From: Auanema rhodensis
Lineage: Eukaryota > Nematoda > Chromadorea > Rhabditida > Rhabditidae
Direction: 5' to 3'
Length of the DNA: 64,000 bases
Assembly: GCA_964057225.1 (NCBI GenBank)
Contig: OZ059896.1
Location: 15,016,501 to 15,080,500 of the forward strand
The notes beneath the pieces were generated by a model that worked only from the letters and a program-made list of their open reading frames with translations, was not told where the DNA came from and ran no database searches. Positions 54,658 through 63,073 of the stretch are shown here, in pieces (the stretch's first letter is position 1; every line of letters begins with the position of its first letter). The position numbers and the translations under genes were made by a program.

Positions 54658-55305
54658 ATGGTTTACAGCTTCAAACTACCCAGTCAGACAACTGTAATAG
54701 GTGCTACCCAATGCGGTAAAACAACCCTCATAAAGCACATATGTGAAAATACTGAAAAGTTTTTCAACGTCCCCATTGATAGAATATTCTGGTTCAGTCA
54801 ATGTGGGTCATCGTCAGGTGTACCAATAAATGATGAGCGTTTAATAATTATTCAAGGGCCTCCTGATCCTGATTTGATAAAAGAACAAAAGGGAGTAAAT
54901 ACTATACTAGTGCTGGATGATTTGATGAACTTTTTTTCATCGAATAAAGCAGCAAAGGAATTGCTCAACAACATTTTTACAGTATGGGCTCATCACTGGA
55001 ATTTGGCAGTGTTTAATCTTGTGCAAGCGGCATTTCAACTGGACAGGACCAGTCGAATCAATAGTACATATATAATACTGATGAAAAGTCATTCAGATAT
55101 ATTACAAATACGTAATTGTCTGCAGCAATTATTTGGGCCACGTTTCAAAAATGCTCTAGAGGCGTATGATGATGCAATGTCTACTCCCTATAGTCATTTA
55201 CTGATTGACAATCATCCTTTAACAAGTGAGAAGCAGCGTATACTATCTGATATAACAGCGGAGAACCCTATTGTTTATGTTGCCAGAAATGTGTTTAGTG
55301 TTTAA
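54658..55305 (+). CDS. ATP: Polinton DNA-packaging ATPase (FtsK/HerA type)
   Basis: 215 residues from ATG 54658; an earlier non-ATG extension is unlikely. Walker A is GATQCGKTTL (about residues 15-24) and Walker B is TILVLDDLM. FtsK/HerA-superfamily A32-like ATPases pump DNA into preformed capsids in adeno-like and poxvirus-like elements and are a Polinton hallmark. Length and motif spacing are normal. It starts a plus-strand block running through two small genes to the integrase. Confidence 0.9.
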   Translation: MVYSFKLPSQTTVIGATQCGKTTLIKHICENTEKFFNVPIDRIFWFSQCGSSSGVPINDERLIIIQGPPDPDLIKEQKGVNTILVLDDLMNFFSSNKAAKELLNNIFTVWAHHWNLAVFNLVQAAFQLDRTSRINSTYIILMKSHSDILQIRNCLQQLFGPRFKNALEAYDDAMSTPYSHLLIDNHPLTSEKQRILSDITAENPIVYVARNVFSV

Positions 55306-55317
55306 AGTGCTTGTTCA

Positions 55318-55626
55318 ATGAGTGGTCGTATTTTGTCAAATTTCAACTTTTTGTCTTCTTGCGCCAAAACTCCTTGTTCTGTTTCCTCATTTTCTTTTGC
55401 ACAAATTGAAATTATTGTTGAAATTGTATTTAATATTGTGAAAAATAATAATTTTCTTTTAACTAACAAGGAATATAAAACCCTCTTGCCCATATCGTCA
55501 TTATTACGTCAAATAGCTTTGATACGCACACCGGAAAAGGCTAAATCATTATTGGCAACGCTTTCACACAAACAATTGAAAACAATAGTTACATGTGGTA
55601 TTGCCTATTTTGGTTTTAAATCATGA
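55318..55626 (+). CDS. Conserved small Polinton protein, function unknown
   Basis: 102 residues, starting 12 bp after the ATPase stop. The helical core QIEIIVEIVFNIVKNN...LLRQIALIRTPEKAKSLLATLSHKQLKTIV resembles a small protein often found in Polintons of animals. I recall the pattern but no function for it. Its stop overlaps the next start (ATGA), pointing to tight coupling. Confidence 0.6.
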   Translation: MSGRILSNFNFLSSCAKTPCSVSSFSFAQIEIIVEIVFNIVKNNNFLLTNKEYKTLLPISSLLRQIALIRTPEKAKSLLATLSHKQLKTIVTCGIAYFGFKS

Positions 55627-56339
55627 AGCTCAACCATAAATATCGACTAATTCCTGTCGACGAGGAAACAATTAATATAGACAAGTTTGATGCAGAGCTC
55701 AAGCTTTTACGAGAAAATAGAGCTATACCCGACTATAAAAAGGCTGAACTATACGAAGACTTGATTGCTCGTCTCAAAAACTATAGAGAAAGTATAGATG
55801 CGCCCATATCAGTACAAGTGGAAAATGTTGATCCACCTCTATTGCCAGAATACAAGTTGCCAAGAAAGTATAACAATTTGTGGGAGAAATTTCCAGAGGT
55901 GCGCACAAACAAGAATAACCAACTTGTGATTAATAATGAGGCTGTACCAAACACGAATATTACAAAAATTTTAGATTTTGTATTGGATAAAACAAAAACG
56001 GAGCCCAATGGATTTTCAGTCTTGTCAAAGTTTTTAGCCAGTAAAGGCGTACCAAGTTCTAACAAGAAACAAACTAGAAGAGAGTCGGCTGACAATGATT
56101 CAGTTGACGTTGTAACTAGAGCTGAACCGGCTGTTACAGACTTGGACTCTACTATATTACCTAGAACGCCTCGTCATCGTAAAGCTGTTATTCGATATTC
56201 ACCATCACCGGTTCGTACACTCAAAAGTAAAAGGTCAAAGACTTTTGATACTGCCGCCGAATCATATTACACACCACAAGAAGGAGACTCACAGAATGGC
56301 CAAGGTCGTAAAAGGTTCTACATTAGATTATGGAAATGA
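55623..56339 (+). CDS. Polinton protein upstream of integrase, function unknown
   Basis: 238 residues; the ATG overlaps the preceding stop as ATGA. The start MKLNHKYRLIPVDEE, a charged helical N-terminus (about 15-60) and a long polar, probably disordered C-terminal half with repeated SP/TP sites and basic clusters (PRTPRHRK, KSKRSK) suggest a nucleic-acid-binding virion or core protein. Similar proteins with a conserved (L/I)-x-P-V-D-E start lie in this position in other Polintons, as far as I can judge. Its last 44 bp overlap the integrase start in another frame. Confidence 0.6.
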   Translation: MKLNHKYRLIPVDEETINIDKFDAELKLLRENRAIPDYKKAELYEDLIARLKNYRESIDAPISVQVENVDPPLLPEYKLPRKYNNLWEKFPEVRTNKNNQLVINNEAVPNTNITKILDFVLDKTKTEPNGFSVLSKFLASKGVPSSNKKQTRRESADNDSVDVVTRAEPAVTDLDSTILPRTPRHRKAVIRYSPSPVRTLKSKRSKTFDTAAESYYTPQEGDSQNGQGRKRFYIRLWK

Positions 56340-57363
56340 TATTTTGGCGAGCATTTATTACGATATAAAACACCCAGCTTCATATACATCAGCCAAGAAT
56401 TTATTATCGCAAGCACGAAAACATGGCATTTCAAAGGTACAAGTTGATGATTTTTTGCAAGATTCTGAAACTTTTACACGACATAAACCAACCAGAATGC
56501 GTATGCAGACTAGAAAGACTAGAGGATGTGGTCGATTTCTAACAGTGCAAGCAGATTTGGTTGATATGCAAAAATATAAAAAATTAAACGACGGCTATGC
56601 TTACATGTTGACCATGATTGATGTTTATACACGCATGTTATATGTTAGGCCTTTGAAAACTAAAGGTGGTATAGAGGTTGCTAGTGCATTTGAAAGTTTA
56701 TTCAAGAATTTTATACCAATTCAGTTGATTACTGATAATGGCACAGAGTTTTATAATAGTCATTGTGAAAAACTATTCAAAAAGTTTGCCATACTGCACG
56801 GATCTACAAGTTCACCACAAAAGGCTGCAATGGTGGAGCGAGCAAATAGAACTTTAAAAACACGCATGATGAAATATCTCTATTACAAGAATAATCATCG
56901 TTGGATTGATATCCTAGATGATTTGGTTGAAGGAATAAACAAATCTTATAACCGCTCTATAAAAATGCGGCCCATTGATGTTAAAGCAAATATATTCATT
57001 GAAGAATATGCACCAGCTGTTAAAAGCCGCTTTAAAATTGGTGATACTGTTCGCATAAGCAAAAATAGGCGTACTTTTGAAAAAAGCTACGAGTCTGGAT
57101 ATACAATGGAGCTGTTCACAATTGATGAGGTTGTAACCGGAAACCCAACCGTGTATAAACTTGTAGATTATAATGGTGAACGTATAAAGGGAATATTCTA
57201 CGAACCTGAACTTGTCTTGGCTACTAATAAAAGCAACAAGTACTATATAGAAAAAGTTTTAAAAGAGCGTACTCGAAGCGGTAAACGTCAAGTATTTGTA
57301 AAATGGAGTGGATATCCCGACAACTTTAATGAATGGATAGATGCAGAAAATTTAAATGTATAA
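56296..57363 (+). CDS. INT: Polinton retroviral-type integrase with chromodomain
   Basis: 355 residues from ATG 56296 (MAKVVKGSTLDYG). The catalytic triad is visible as VQADLVDM (D87), LITDNGTEF (D147) and KAAMVERANR (E181), with about 33 residues between the last two. The C-terminus carries a chromodomain (YYIEKVLKER...FVKWSGYPDNFNEWI), which in related integrases binds methylated histone tails and biases insertion. This enzyme would have made the 6-bp duplication flanking the element. The frame is intact. It is the last gene of the plus-strand block and converges on the spliced gene at 57662-58249. Confidence 0.93.
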   Translation: MAKVVKGSTLDYGNDILASIYYDIKHPASYTSAKNLLSQARKHGISKVQVDDFLQDSETFTRHKPTRMRMQTRKTRGCGRFLTVQADLVDMQKYKKLNDGYAYMLTMIDVYTRMLYVRPLKTKGGIEVASAFESLFKNFIPIQLITDNGTEFYNSHCEKLFKKFAILHGSTSSPQKAAMVERANRTLKTRMMKYLYYKNNHRWIDILDDLVEGINKSYNRSIKMRPIDVKANIFIEEYAPAVKSRFKIGDTVRISKNRRTFEKSYESGYTMELFTIDEVVTGNPTVYKLVDYNGERIKGIFYEPELVLATNKSNKYYIEKVLKERTRSGKRQVFVKWSGYPDNFNEWIDAENLNV

Positions 57364-57661
57364 TTTTTCAATGTTATAAACAATTGTAATTATAATAAAT
57401 GATTTATTTGATATATCGCATAATGTAACAATAAAAAACCAGCAAAATACAAACAACAATTCAACCTGGAAAAAAAAAAAATGTAGACTATTCAAATTTT
57501 CAAATTCTTACCAGTTGGTTGATCATTCGTCCTCAATTGATGAGCCATTGATGGATATTCGCAAGAGCTGGAAAAAAAAAAATGTTACGGCTGAGAATAT
57601 AAAAATGCCACATAACAAAACAAGAATAAAACGCCAATTGTACTATTTGTGCTTGTTGTAG

Positions 57662-58249
57662 TCAAAATGAAGGATCAAAGCGGATAAACATGTTCAGGTT
57701 GAGTGCTTCAGGACTTAGTTTAAAGTAGAATACATTCTGCTTATAACCAAAAGTCTTTACAGTAGCCTCATCTGCATATATAACAATATAGCCCATATTG
57801 TTCAACAATTGCTTGCACGTCATGGTGTTATAAGAGCGCATCTAAAAAAAAATTATAAAATTGAAAATAAATAAATATGCAAGCTTACATTAATAGAAAA
57901 GTTTTCGGGCTTATAGTGACGAAACTCCTTCAAAAGACCCAACGCATCATTCCTTCCTCTACACTTTATACAGAGGCTGAAACAGTGATACTCGTCTATA
58001 ACCTGCAATGATTCCCTACAAGTTTTGCAGAGACAAATTGGTCTCATTAATACACTCCTTGGTGGAGTGCTCTCTCTCAGAATCTCCATCTGCTTTATTG
58101 GTGAATCTAAATTAAAGATTTAAAAAAGACAAGTTAAGGTTCATACCAAAACTTGTAAAATTTGGTGCTGGTGTGGGTGGTCGTGGTACTTCAGGTTCAG
58201 GCGATTTGCGCACAACATTTGTCACATCAGCAAGTACAGCACGCTTCAT
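57662..58249 (-). CDS. Spliced zinc-cluster protein, novel
   Basis: Reconstructed from three exons on the minus strand: 58147-58249, 57889-58106 and 57662-57841, with GTATGA/TTTAG and GTAAGC/TTTAG introns. Joined, they give about 166 residues with no stop. The N-terminus is Pro-rich (PEPEVPRPPTPAP). The middle has a Cys cluster ICLCKTC...CFSLCIKCRGR that could bind zinc. The C-terminal part (MRSYNTMTCKQLL...FKLSPEALNL) looks globular. I do not recognise the family. The frame is open for eight codons upstream of the ATG after an acceptor-like TTTTAG, so a 5' exon may exist. Candidate exons at 57512-57567 and from 57465 downstream, ahead of an AATAAA, may be an alternative 3' end. Confidence 0.6.
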
Positions 58250-58865
58250 TTCCGCTAAAGATCCAACTTTCTAAAATATAAGGCAAACTTGCAGAGAGGA
58301 GCAGTCTATGGCGATTGGCAAAGAGTGGCAGGAGATGGTGAAACGTCGGATCCTCGGATAGTCGGCAGAGCTGAAATGTAAATGTAGCAACATTGCCAAC
58401 CTTTTATACAAAGATTTTTGTAAAGTACAACCCATTGTGTTACAATCAAGTTTGCTGATGAAATTCTTTTATTAATTAGATTTTACAGCATATTTATGCA
58501 GATATACTCGTTGCCAGCAGTTGGCGCACTCTGAACCTGTAAACAATCTGCATATTAATTAGTTTTTACATCTCTTTAAACATTATTTTTACCGTTTGTA
58601 CCATAAACAACAGCCATCTCTGTAAAACATTTACGCTTTTTAAACTTTGCTTAATAGCTCATATATTAATCATAGTATACTTTTAAACCCATATTGTACC
58701 ACAAAACATATGACTGCCAACGTTTTATATGTAACAAATATTTCATTCTTTAATATTCACCAATGATTATATTACGAAACTAAAACTTTTGAAATGTTAA
58801 AATGATTATCCTATATTTAGACCCCCACAGTGCAGTTATTAGTGTTTATTAACCATCGATGTGCG
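58250..58865. other. Gene-free stretch inside the right Polinton repeat
   Basis: 616 bp between the spliced zinc-cluster gene and the inverted repeat. A more GC-rich patch at 58290-58380 may be a 5' exon or promoter of that gene. The rest is AT-rich with no convincing frame. Confidence 0.5.
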
Positions 58866-59889
58866 TTGAGGTCAGCGCAACTGTTTGTTAATCTTATTGT
58901 ATTTACCTTCAATGTGTGCTCTATTTAGTTATTGTATTGTTATATTAGTAAAATAAAGTTTAAAACTAATCTTTTATTATAATTTGAAACTTTTACTTGT
59001 TAGAATAAATATAATTAATAACAATTTGTAATTTCAAAAATTAATAATTTAATGTCGTTCTTATCGAATTAACCTTCGATATGTGTTCCATTAAATTTTG
59101 GTATTTCATATCGTTCTTATCGAATTAACCTTCGATATGTGTTCCATTAAATTTTGGTATTTCATATCGTTCTTATCGAATTAACTTTCGATATGTGTTC
59201 CATTGAATTACCCATAACAAGTACGGTGAACAAAACGATATACATGCAAAAATTTTACTGTTTTTTAAAATAAAAACAATACAAACACAATACAATAAAA
59301 AATAAACAAATCAAGTAAACAAACATTATTAATAAATATAATAAAGAAATAAAGAAATAAATAAAATTTAAAAACAAATTTATATATTTAAAATTTAAAT
59401 ATAATTTATATATAAAATTTAAAGTTTAAATATAATTTATATATATAAAATTTAAATATAATTTAAATATTTAAAGTTTAAATATAATTTATATATATAT
59501 AAAATTTAAATATAATTTAAATATTTAAAGTTTAAATATAATTTATATATATATAAAATTTAAATATAATTTAAATATTTAAAATTAAGATTTTTATTTT
59601 TACTTAATATATTTAAAAATAATTAAAAATATATACATACATTTGAAAACGCATATTTAAATTTGATTTAAAAAAAAAAATCATGCTTTAAATCATGATT
59701 TTTAAATTTAAAAAAGGAAAATCCATGAACCATGATCCCAAAATATGATTTTAACAGCTGACGCTCAAAAATATGTTTTTGACAGCTGACGCGCCCCAAA
59801 AGTATGTTTTTAGCAGCTGACGCCCCCAAAAGTATGTTTTTGACAGCTGTTTGGGGGCGTGGTTAGTAAATTTTGCACGGCTCTCTACT
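58866..59889 (-). repeat. Polinton right terminal inverted repeat
   Basis: Reverse complement of 44248-45101, about 170 bp longer. An AT-only tandem repeat at roughly 59390-59590 (about 56-bp unit built on aaatttaaatataattt) has expanded on this side. Confidence 0.9.
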
Positions 59890-59954
59890 CTCCGCTCTAC
59901 CAACTGAGCTATCGACGGAACGAATCTGTTGTTTTCCAAAGTGATTGTCAATAA
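59890..59954 (-). repeat. tRNA array remnant right of the Polinton
   Basis: Begins with the right copy of the CTCCGC duplication and continues as the 5' part of the split class C unit and its spacer, up to the LINE junction. It matches 41132-41196 except at the LINE boundary. Confidence 0.9.
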
Positions 59955-60248
59955 CTCACTAGATTATTCACTAGACGAAAAACGACAGATTTATGTCAAT
60001 ATTTCAAAATAGTTAAGAGCAACTCAAATTTCAGCAAATCATTGTTCAGACTGAAAGAACATGCATATTCTTTTCGTCAACACGACTTTTTGATTGTGGC
60101 TCCGAGATACCAGTCTAACGCGGCACTGTCTAGTTTCGAATATCGTAGAATCAAAGATTGGAACCAGCTTCACTCCATTTTGATTAATATTGAAAAAGTT
60201 TCTAATTTTCGTAGTTGTATTATGAACCATAATTCTTCTTCATTGTGA
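59955..60248 (+). pseudogene. LINE reverse transcriptase C-terminal fragment, copy 2
   Basis: Same 97-codon fragment as at 41197. Here the stop codon is TGA and one base differs near the C-terminus without changing the frame. Confidence 0.7.
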
Positions 60249-60392
60249 CTTTGTTTTTAACTTGTTTTTATTTTTCTTTTTTTTTTTTTTCTTCAATGAG
60301 ATTGTTTTGTTAATCGTTTTGTGTTAATCTGTTGCTCCTTCTTCTTTTGTTCTCTCAGTTTTCCTAGGCATCTGACCTATAGACATGAGTCG
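59955..60392 (+). mobile_element. LINE 3' end, second copy, cut by LTR element
   Basis: Matches 41197-41634 almost base for base, including the 5' junction with the array. A few substitutions are visible (for example cattgtgac for cattgtaac). It stops at 60392, where the LTR element starts. The remaining 3' UTR and tail lie beyond that element. Confidence 0.85.
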
Positions 60393-61649
60393 TGTCACAT
60401 CTGCAAGCACATGGTAAACATGTGCGCGCTATTCAAATAGCGGGAGCCTGAACAAGCCCCGCCTACAACATGGGACACACATGGCACTCTTGCTTCTGGC
60501 CTAACCCAGATAGGTTGTCTTATAGCCATGTGAGTCTCATCTCTATATCATCTATATATATACTCTATTTAATACTTTATTATATCTCTTTATATTCTTT
60601 CTTAATGTAATTCTTATATTGTATTTTCTTGTTATCTGATAATGAATCTTTTTCTCTTTAAGTATTTGTCTTAATAAGGAAATCGGGGCGTTCGGGTCTG
60701 CCTACCTAAGGAACAAGGTAGAAGTACATATATCTTCCGACCATGAAAAGACGGGAAGAAACAATATGTAACGTGGAGGTTCCACCTTGCTTACTTTACT
60801 GTTAATTTATTGACAGCAAGTTTACGAGACTTTTGGACTTAATTACCCAACAGTGAGGAGTAACCGAGCCGTGCACCATGATTTCCCCAAAAATTATTTT
60901 GGCTACCACTTCTCCTCCGCTCAACGAAAACTGGGAGGTGTCTGAGACGTTTGGGGAAACTATCAGACAATAGTTTTGACGAGCGTTACCTTTTTGTTAT
61001 GCACGCGCGTGCTATTTTGATTCATTACTTTATGATGTGAATGTCCAGTGTGGCAACAGAGCTCACTTTTTAGCTGAGTTGTTTGGAAGCTGGAGGCTGT
61101 TGGGATAATTTTATTTACGATTTTTTGATTTTGATTCACATCCAAGGGTTCATCAGGGTTCTACTCCTGTTAACTCTTTTCTTATTAGTTCAGAGATAAT
61201 AAGAATATTTAAATTCCTACCCACCCAAGTCCACTCTACGTCTGCCAACGTTTCCTTTTTCCTATATTATTGACAGATTACTGAATTTAAATTCCTATAT
61301 CAATCTTAAATTACCTTCTAAATCTTTTGAAATTAAATTAAAAATTATCTTAATTAAGATTTATTTTGAAATTCTTTCTACAAATCTTAATAAACTTTAT
61401 AAAATTGAACTTAATATACGAGATGAGACATTTTTGTTTACTTTAAGCTTACTCACATTCAAATAGTTGGCCCACGCGTACCAGCTGTTCGATATGTGTA
61501 GTCAATAACAGCTGTTAAAATTCAAAAGTTTTCAAACAGGCTTAAGGCACCATCTGTGATTCCTTATTTGTCTCTAAGCTGACATAAGTGATTATAATAT
61601 TCAAATATCACGACAGACGGTCAATGGTTGTTTACCATAAGCGCTAACA
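60393..61649 (+). repeat. Probable 5' LTR
   Basis: Starts TGTCAC at the LINE breakpoint and may end GCTAACA at 61649, giving TG...CA ends about 1257 bp apart. A TATA-rich stretch lies at 60545-60585. No 3' LTR is available for comparison, so the right boundary is an inference from the following primer-site-like sequence. No gene is seen in it. Confidence 0.45.
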
Positions 61650-61651
61650 TC

Positions 61652-61669
61652 TGGTGTCGTGACACATGG
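61652..61669 (+). promoter_or_regulatory. Candidate primer-binding site
   Basis: TGGTGTCGTGACACATGG starts with the TGG expected opposite a tRNA CCA end and lies 2 nt after the CA that may close the LTR. I cannot say which tRNA it would match; it is not the tRNA-Tyr of this array. Confidence 0.4.
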
Positions 61670-61926
61670 CTGGAGGCGGAGCTTGAAGCTTCAACGATCC
61701 TCCTTCATCAGACGCCATTGTCACAAACGTTTTTACTGGAGTCTAGTTGCTTCCAGTACGCGCTCTTATATTCATCTAACTGTATTCACCAGCCACCCTG
61801 TCGGACTCGGACATCAGCGAGGAAAACAAAGATCAGGAACAAGGATCACCAGAGGTACGCCAAGTTTTTGAATTTAATTCTAAAAACTTAAATACTCCAT
61901 CCACCTACCTCTCTCCTTTTGAATTT

Positions 61927-62817
61927 TTGAGAGAAGAAGGTGATTCCTCTTCTTCTTCTCATTCTTCTTCTCTAACAATTAGAACGAGAAGTAAAAGCAG
62001 AAAGGCCATCACTGAGGAAACACCTCGGGCACCTACTACAGTACGAAATAGATCACCAAGTCGGTGGGCCGCTGCTATAACTAAAGCTTTTGAAAGAAAA
62101 ATGACTCCTACCTCTCCATCTCCTAATTCTAATGTTGCTCCACCCTCTAGAAATATGGCAACTATTTTAAATTGCCATCTCTGTCCCAGGTATGACGGCT
62201 CTCGTAGCTTTCGTTCTTTTGTTGAATCTTTAAATAGATTTTTTAATGTTATGAATCTAAGCTTACCTGAGAGACTATTAATTTTGCCTCTTCTTTTGGA
62301 ATCAAATGAAACAGCTCTCTCCTTGTATAATAGTATTCCTAGTGGCATAAGAACTAATGGCCCATGGATTGTTTTGATGGATCAGCTCACTGAGCTTTTA
62401 GCGCCTAAAACAGATAAAAATTTCACCATAGCGCTTATTCATCGAGTACAACAAGGAGATAAATCTGTTCTTGATTTTAGTATGGAATTAGAGAGAATGG
62501 CAAGCACCATAATGTCACCAATGGATCCCGAGCGGGAACCAATGTTGAAAACGGCATTTTTAAATGGTTTAAAAGAGGAACTGGGTATTGCGGTTTTAAC
62601 TAAAAACCCCGCCACTTATGAACAAGCTAAGAAATTAGCTAGGTTTGAAGAAGGCGTTCGGAATAGCTTCATGAAAAGAAATGAAGACACCAGCACCTTG
62701 AAGGAGCTCATAAATGCTTTACAACATAAATTAAGCTTTAGTGAAGAAAGAGAAAGAAGTAGGAATAATAATAATAATAAAAATTATAAAAATAATAAAA
62801 ATAATAAAAAAAAATAA
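61927..62817 (+). CDS. gag: LTR-element gag-like protein
   Basis: Frame of 297 codons with an Arg/Ser-rich N-terminus. A capsid-like central domain follows: CPRYDGSRSFRSFVESLNRFF, then a Trp-containing WIVLMDQLTELL and TAFLNGLKEELGIAVL...YEQAKKLARFEE, a typical retrotransposon gag pattern. It ends in an Asn/Lys-rich low-complexity tail. The frame is open back to about 61780 but has no ATG before 62101, so the true start may be spliced or non-ATG. The stop at 62815 lies in an A/T-repeat run. One base over, an open frame continues with a basic Arg/Asn/Gly-rich, nucleocapsid-like tail (about 62819-63060). Confidence 0.65.
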   Translation: MREEGDSSSSSHSSSLTIRTRSKSRKAITEETPRAPTTVRNRSPSRWAAAITKAFERKMTPTSPSPNSNVAPPSRNMATILNCHLCPRYDGSRSFRSFVESLNRFFNVMNLSLPERLLILPLLLESNETALSLYNSIPSGIRTNGPWIVLMDQLTELLAPKTDKNFTIALIHRVQQGDKSVLDFSMELERMASTIMSPMDPEREPMLKTAFLNGLKEELGIAVLTKNPATYEQAKKLARFEEGVRNSFMKRNEDTSTLKELINALQHKLSFSEERERSRNNNNNKNYKNNKNNKKK

Positions 62818-63073
62818 TAACTGGACTCAGCACAATAATGGCTCTAATGATTATGAGCGAGAGAGAGAGCGACCTTCTGCCGTACGTTATAATAATAATA
62901 ACTCGCAGAACGGGAATATGAATAGGCGTCCTAACCCGGGAAACCGCCCATTTGCCAATGGCAGAAATGCCAATAGCTCGTCTTGGAACCCTAGGCCTAG
63001 TTCCCCAAGAAGACAAAGACCATCAGCCAATGGGAATGGTAACTCAAGGGTATACAGCGTAGCGACCCCATTC

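Larger units (their letters stand above)
44248..59889 (+). mobile_element. Complete Maverick/Polinton element
   Basis: A 15,642-bp element inserted in a class C tRNA unit. Its ends read AGTAGAGAG...CTCTCTACT, and CTCCGC is duplicated outside (44242-44247 and 59890-59895). The 6-bp duplication and AG-start inverted repeats of several hundred bp are Polinton hallmarks. All core genes are present and open: polymerase, integrase, packaging ATPase, protease, and major and minor capsid proteins. A duplicated stretch of array at 40.74-41.63 kb lacks the element and serves as an empty-site reference. It confirms both boundaries to the base. Confidence 0.96.

Noticed and set aside
55302-56095. Minus-strand frames opposite the two small Polinton genes
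   Set aside because: They are shadows of well-supported plus-strand genes with coupled starts (ATGA overlap) and show no domain.
57364-57480. Extension of the integrase or an extra plus-strand gene after it
   Set aside because: Stops in all plus frames. The region better fits the 3' end of the minus-strand spliced gene, with AATAAA on that strand.
59955-60392. A second independent LINE insertion
   Set aside because: The 5' truncation point and array junction match those at 41197 almost exactly, so segmental duplication explains it.
61628-61891. Overlapping short frames with ATG starts in the LTR-element leader
   Set aside because: No recognisable domain, and they lie at the probable LTR/primer-site boundary. 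The gag frame is the third frame across the same region.
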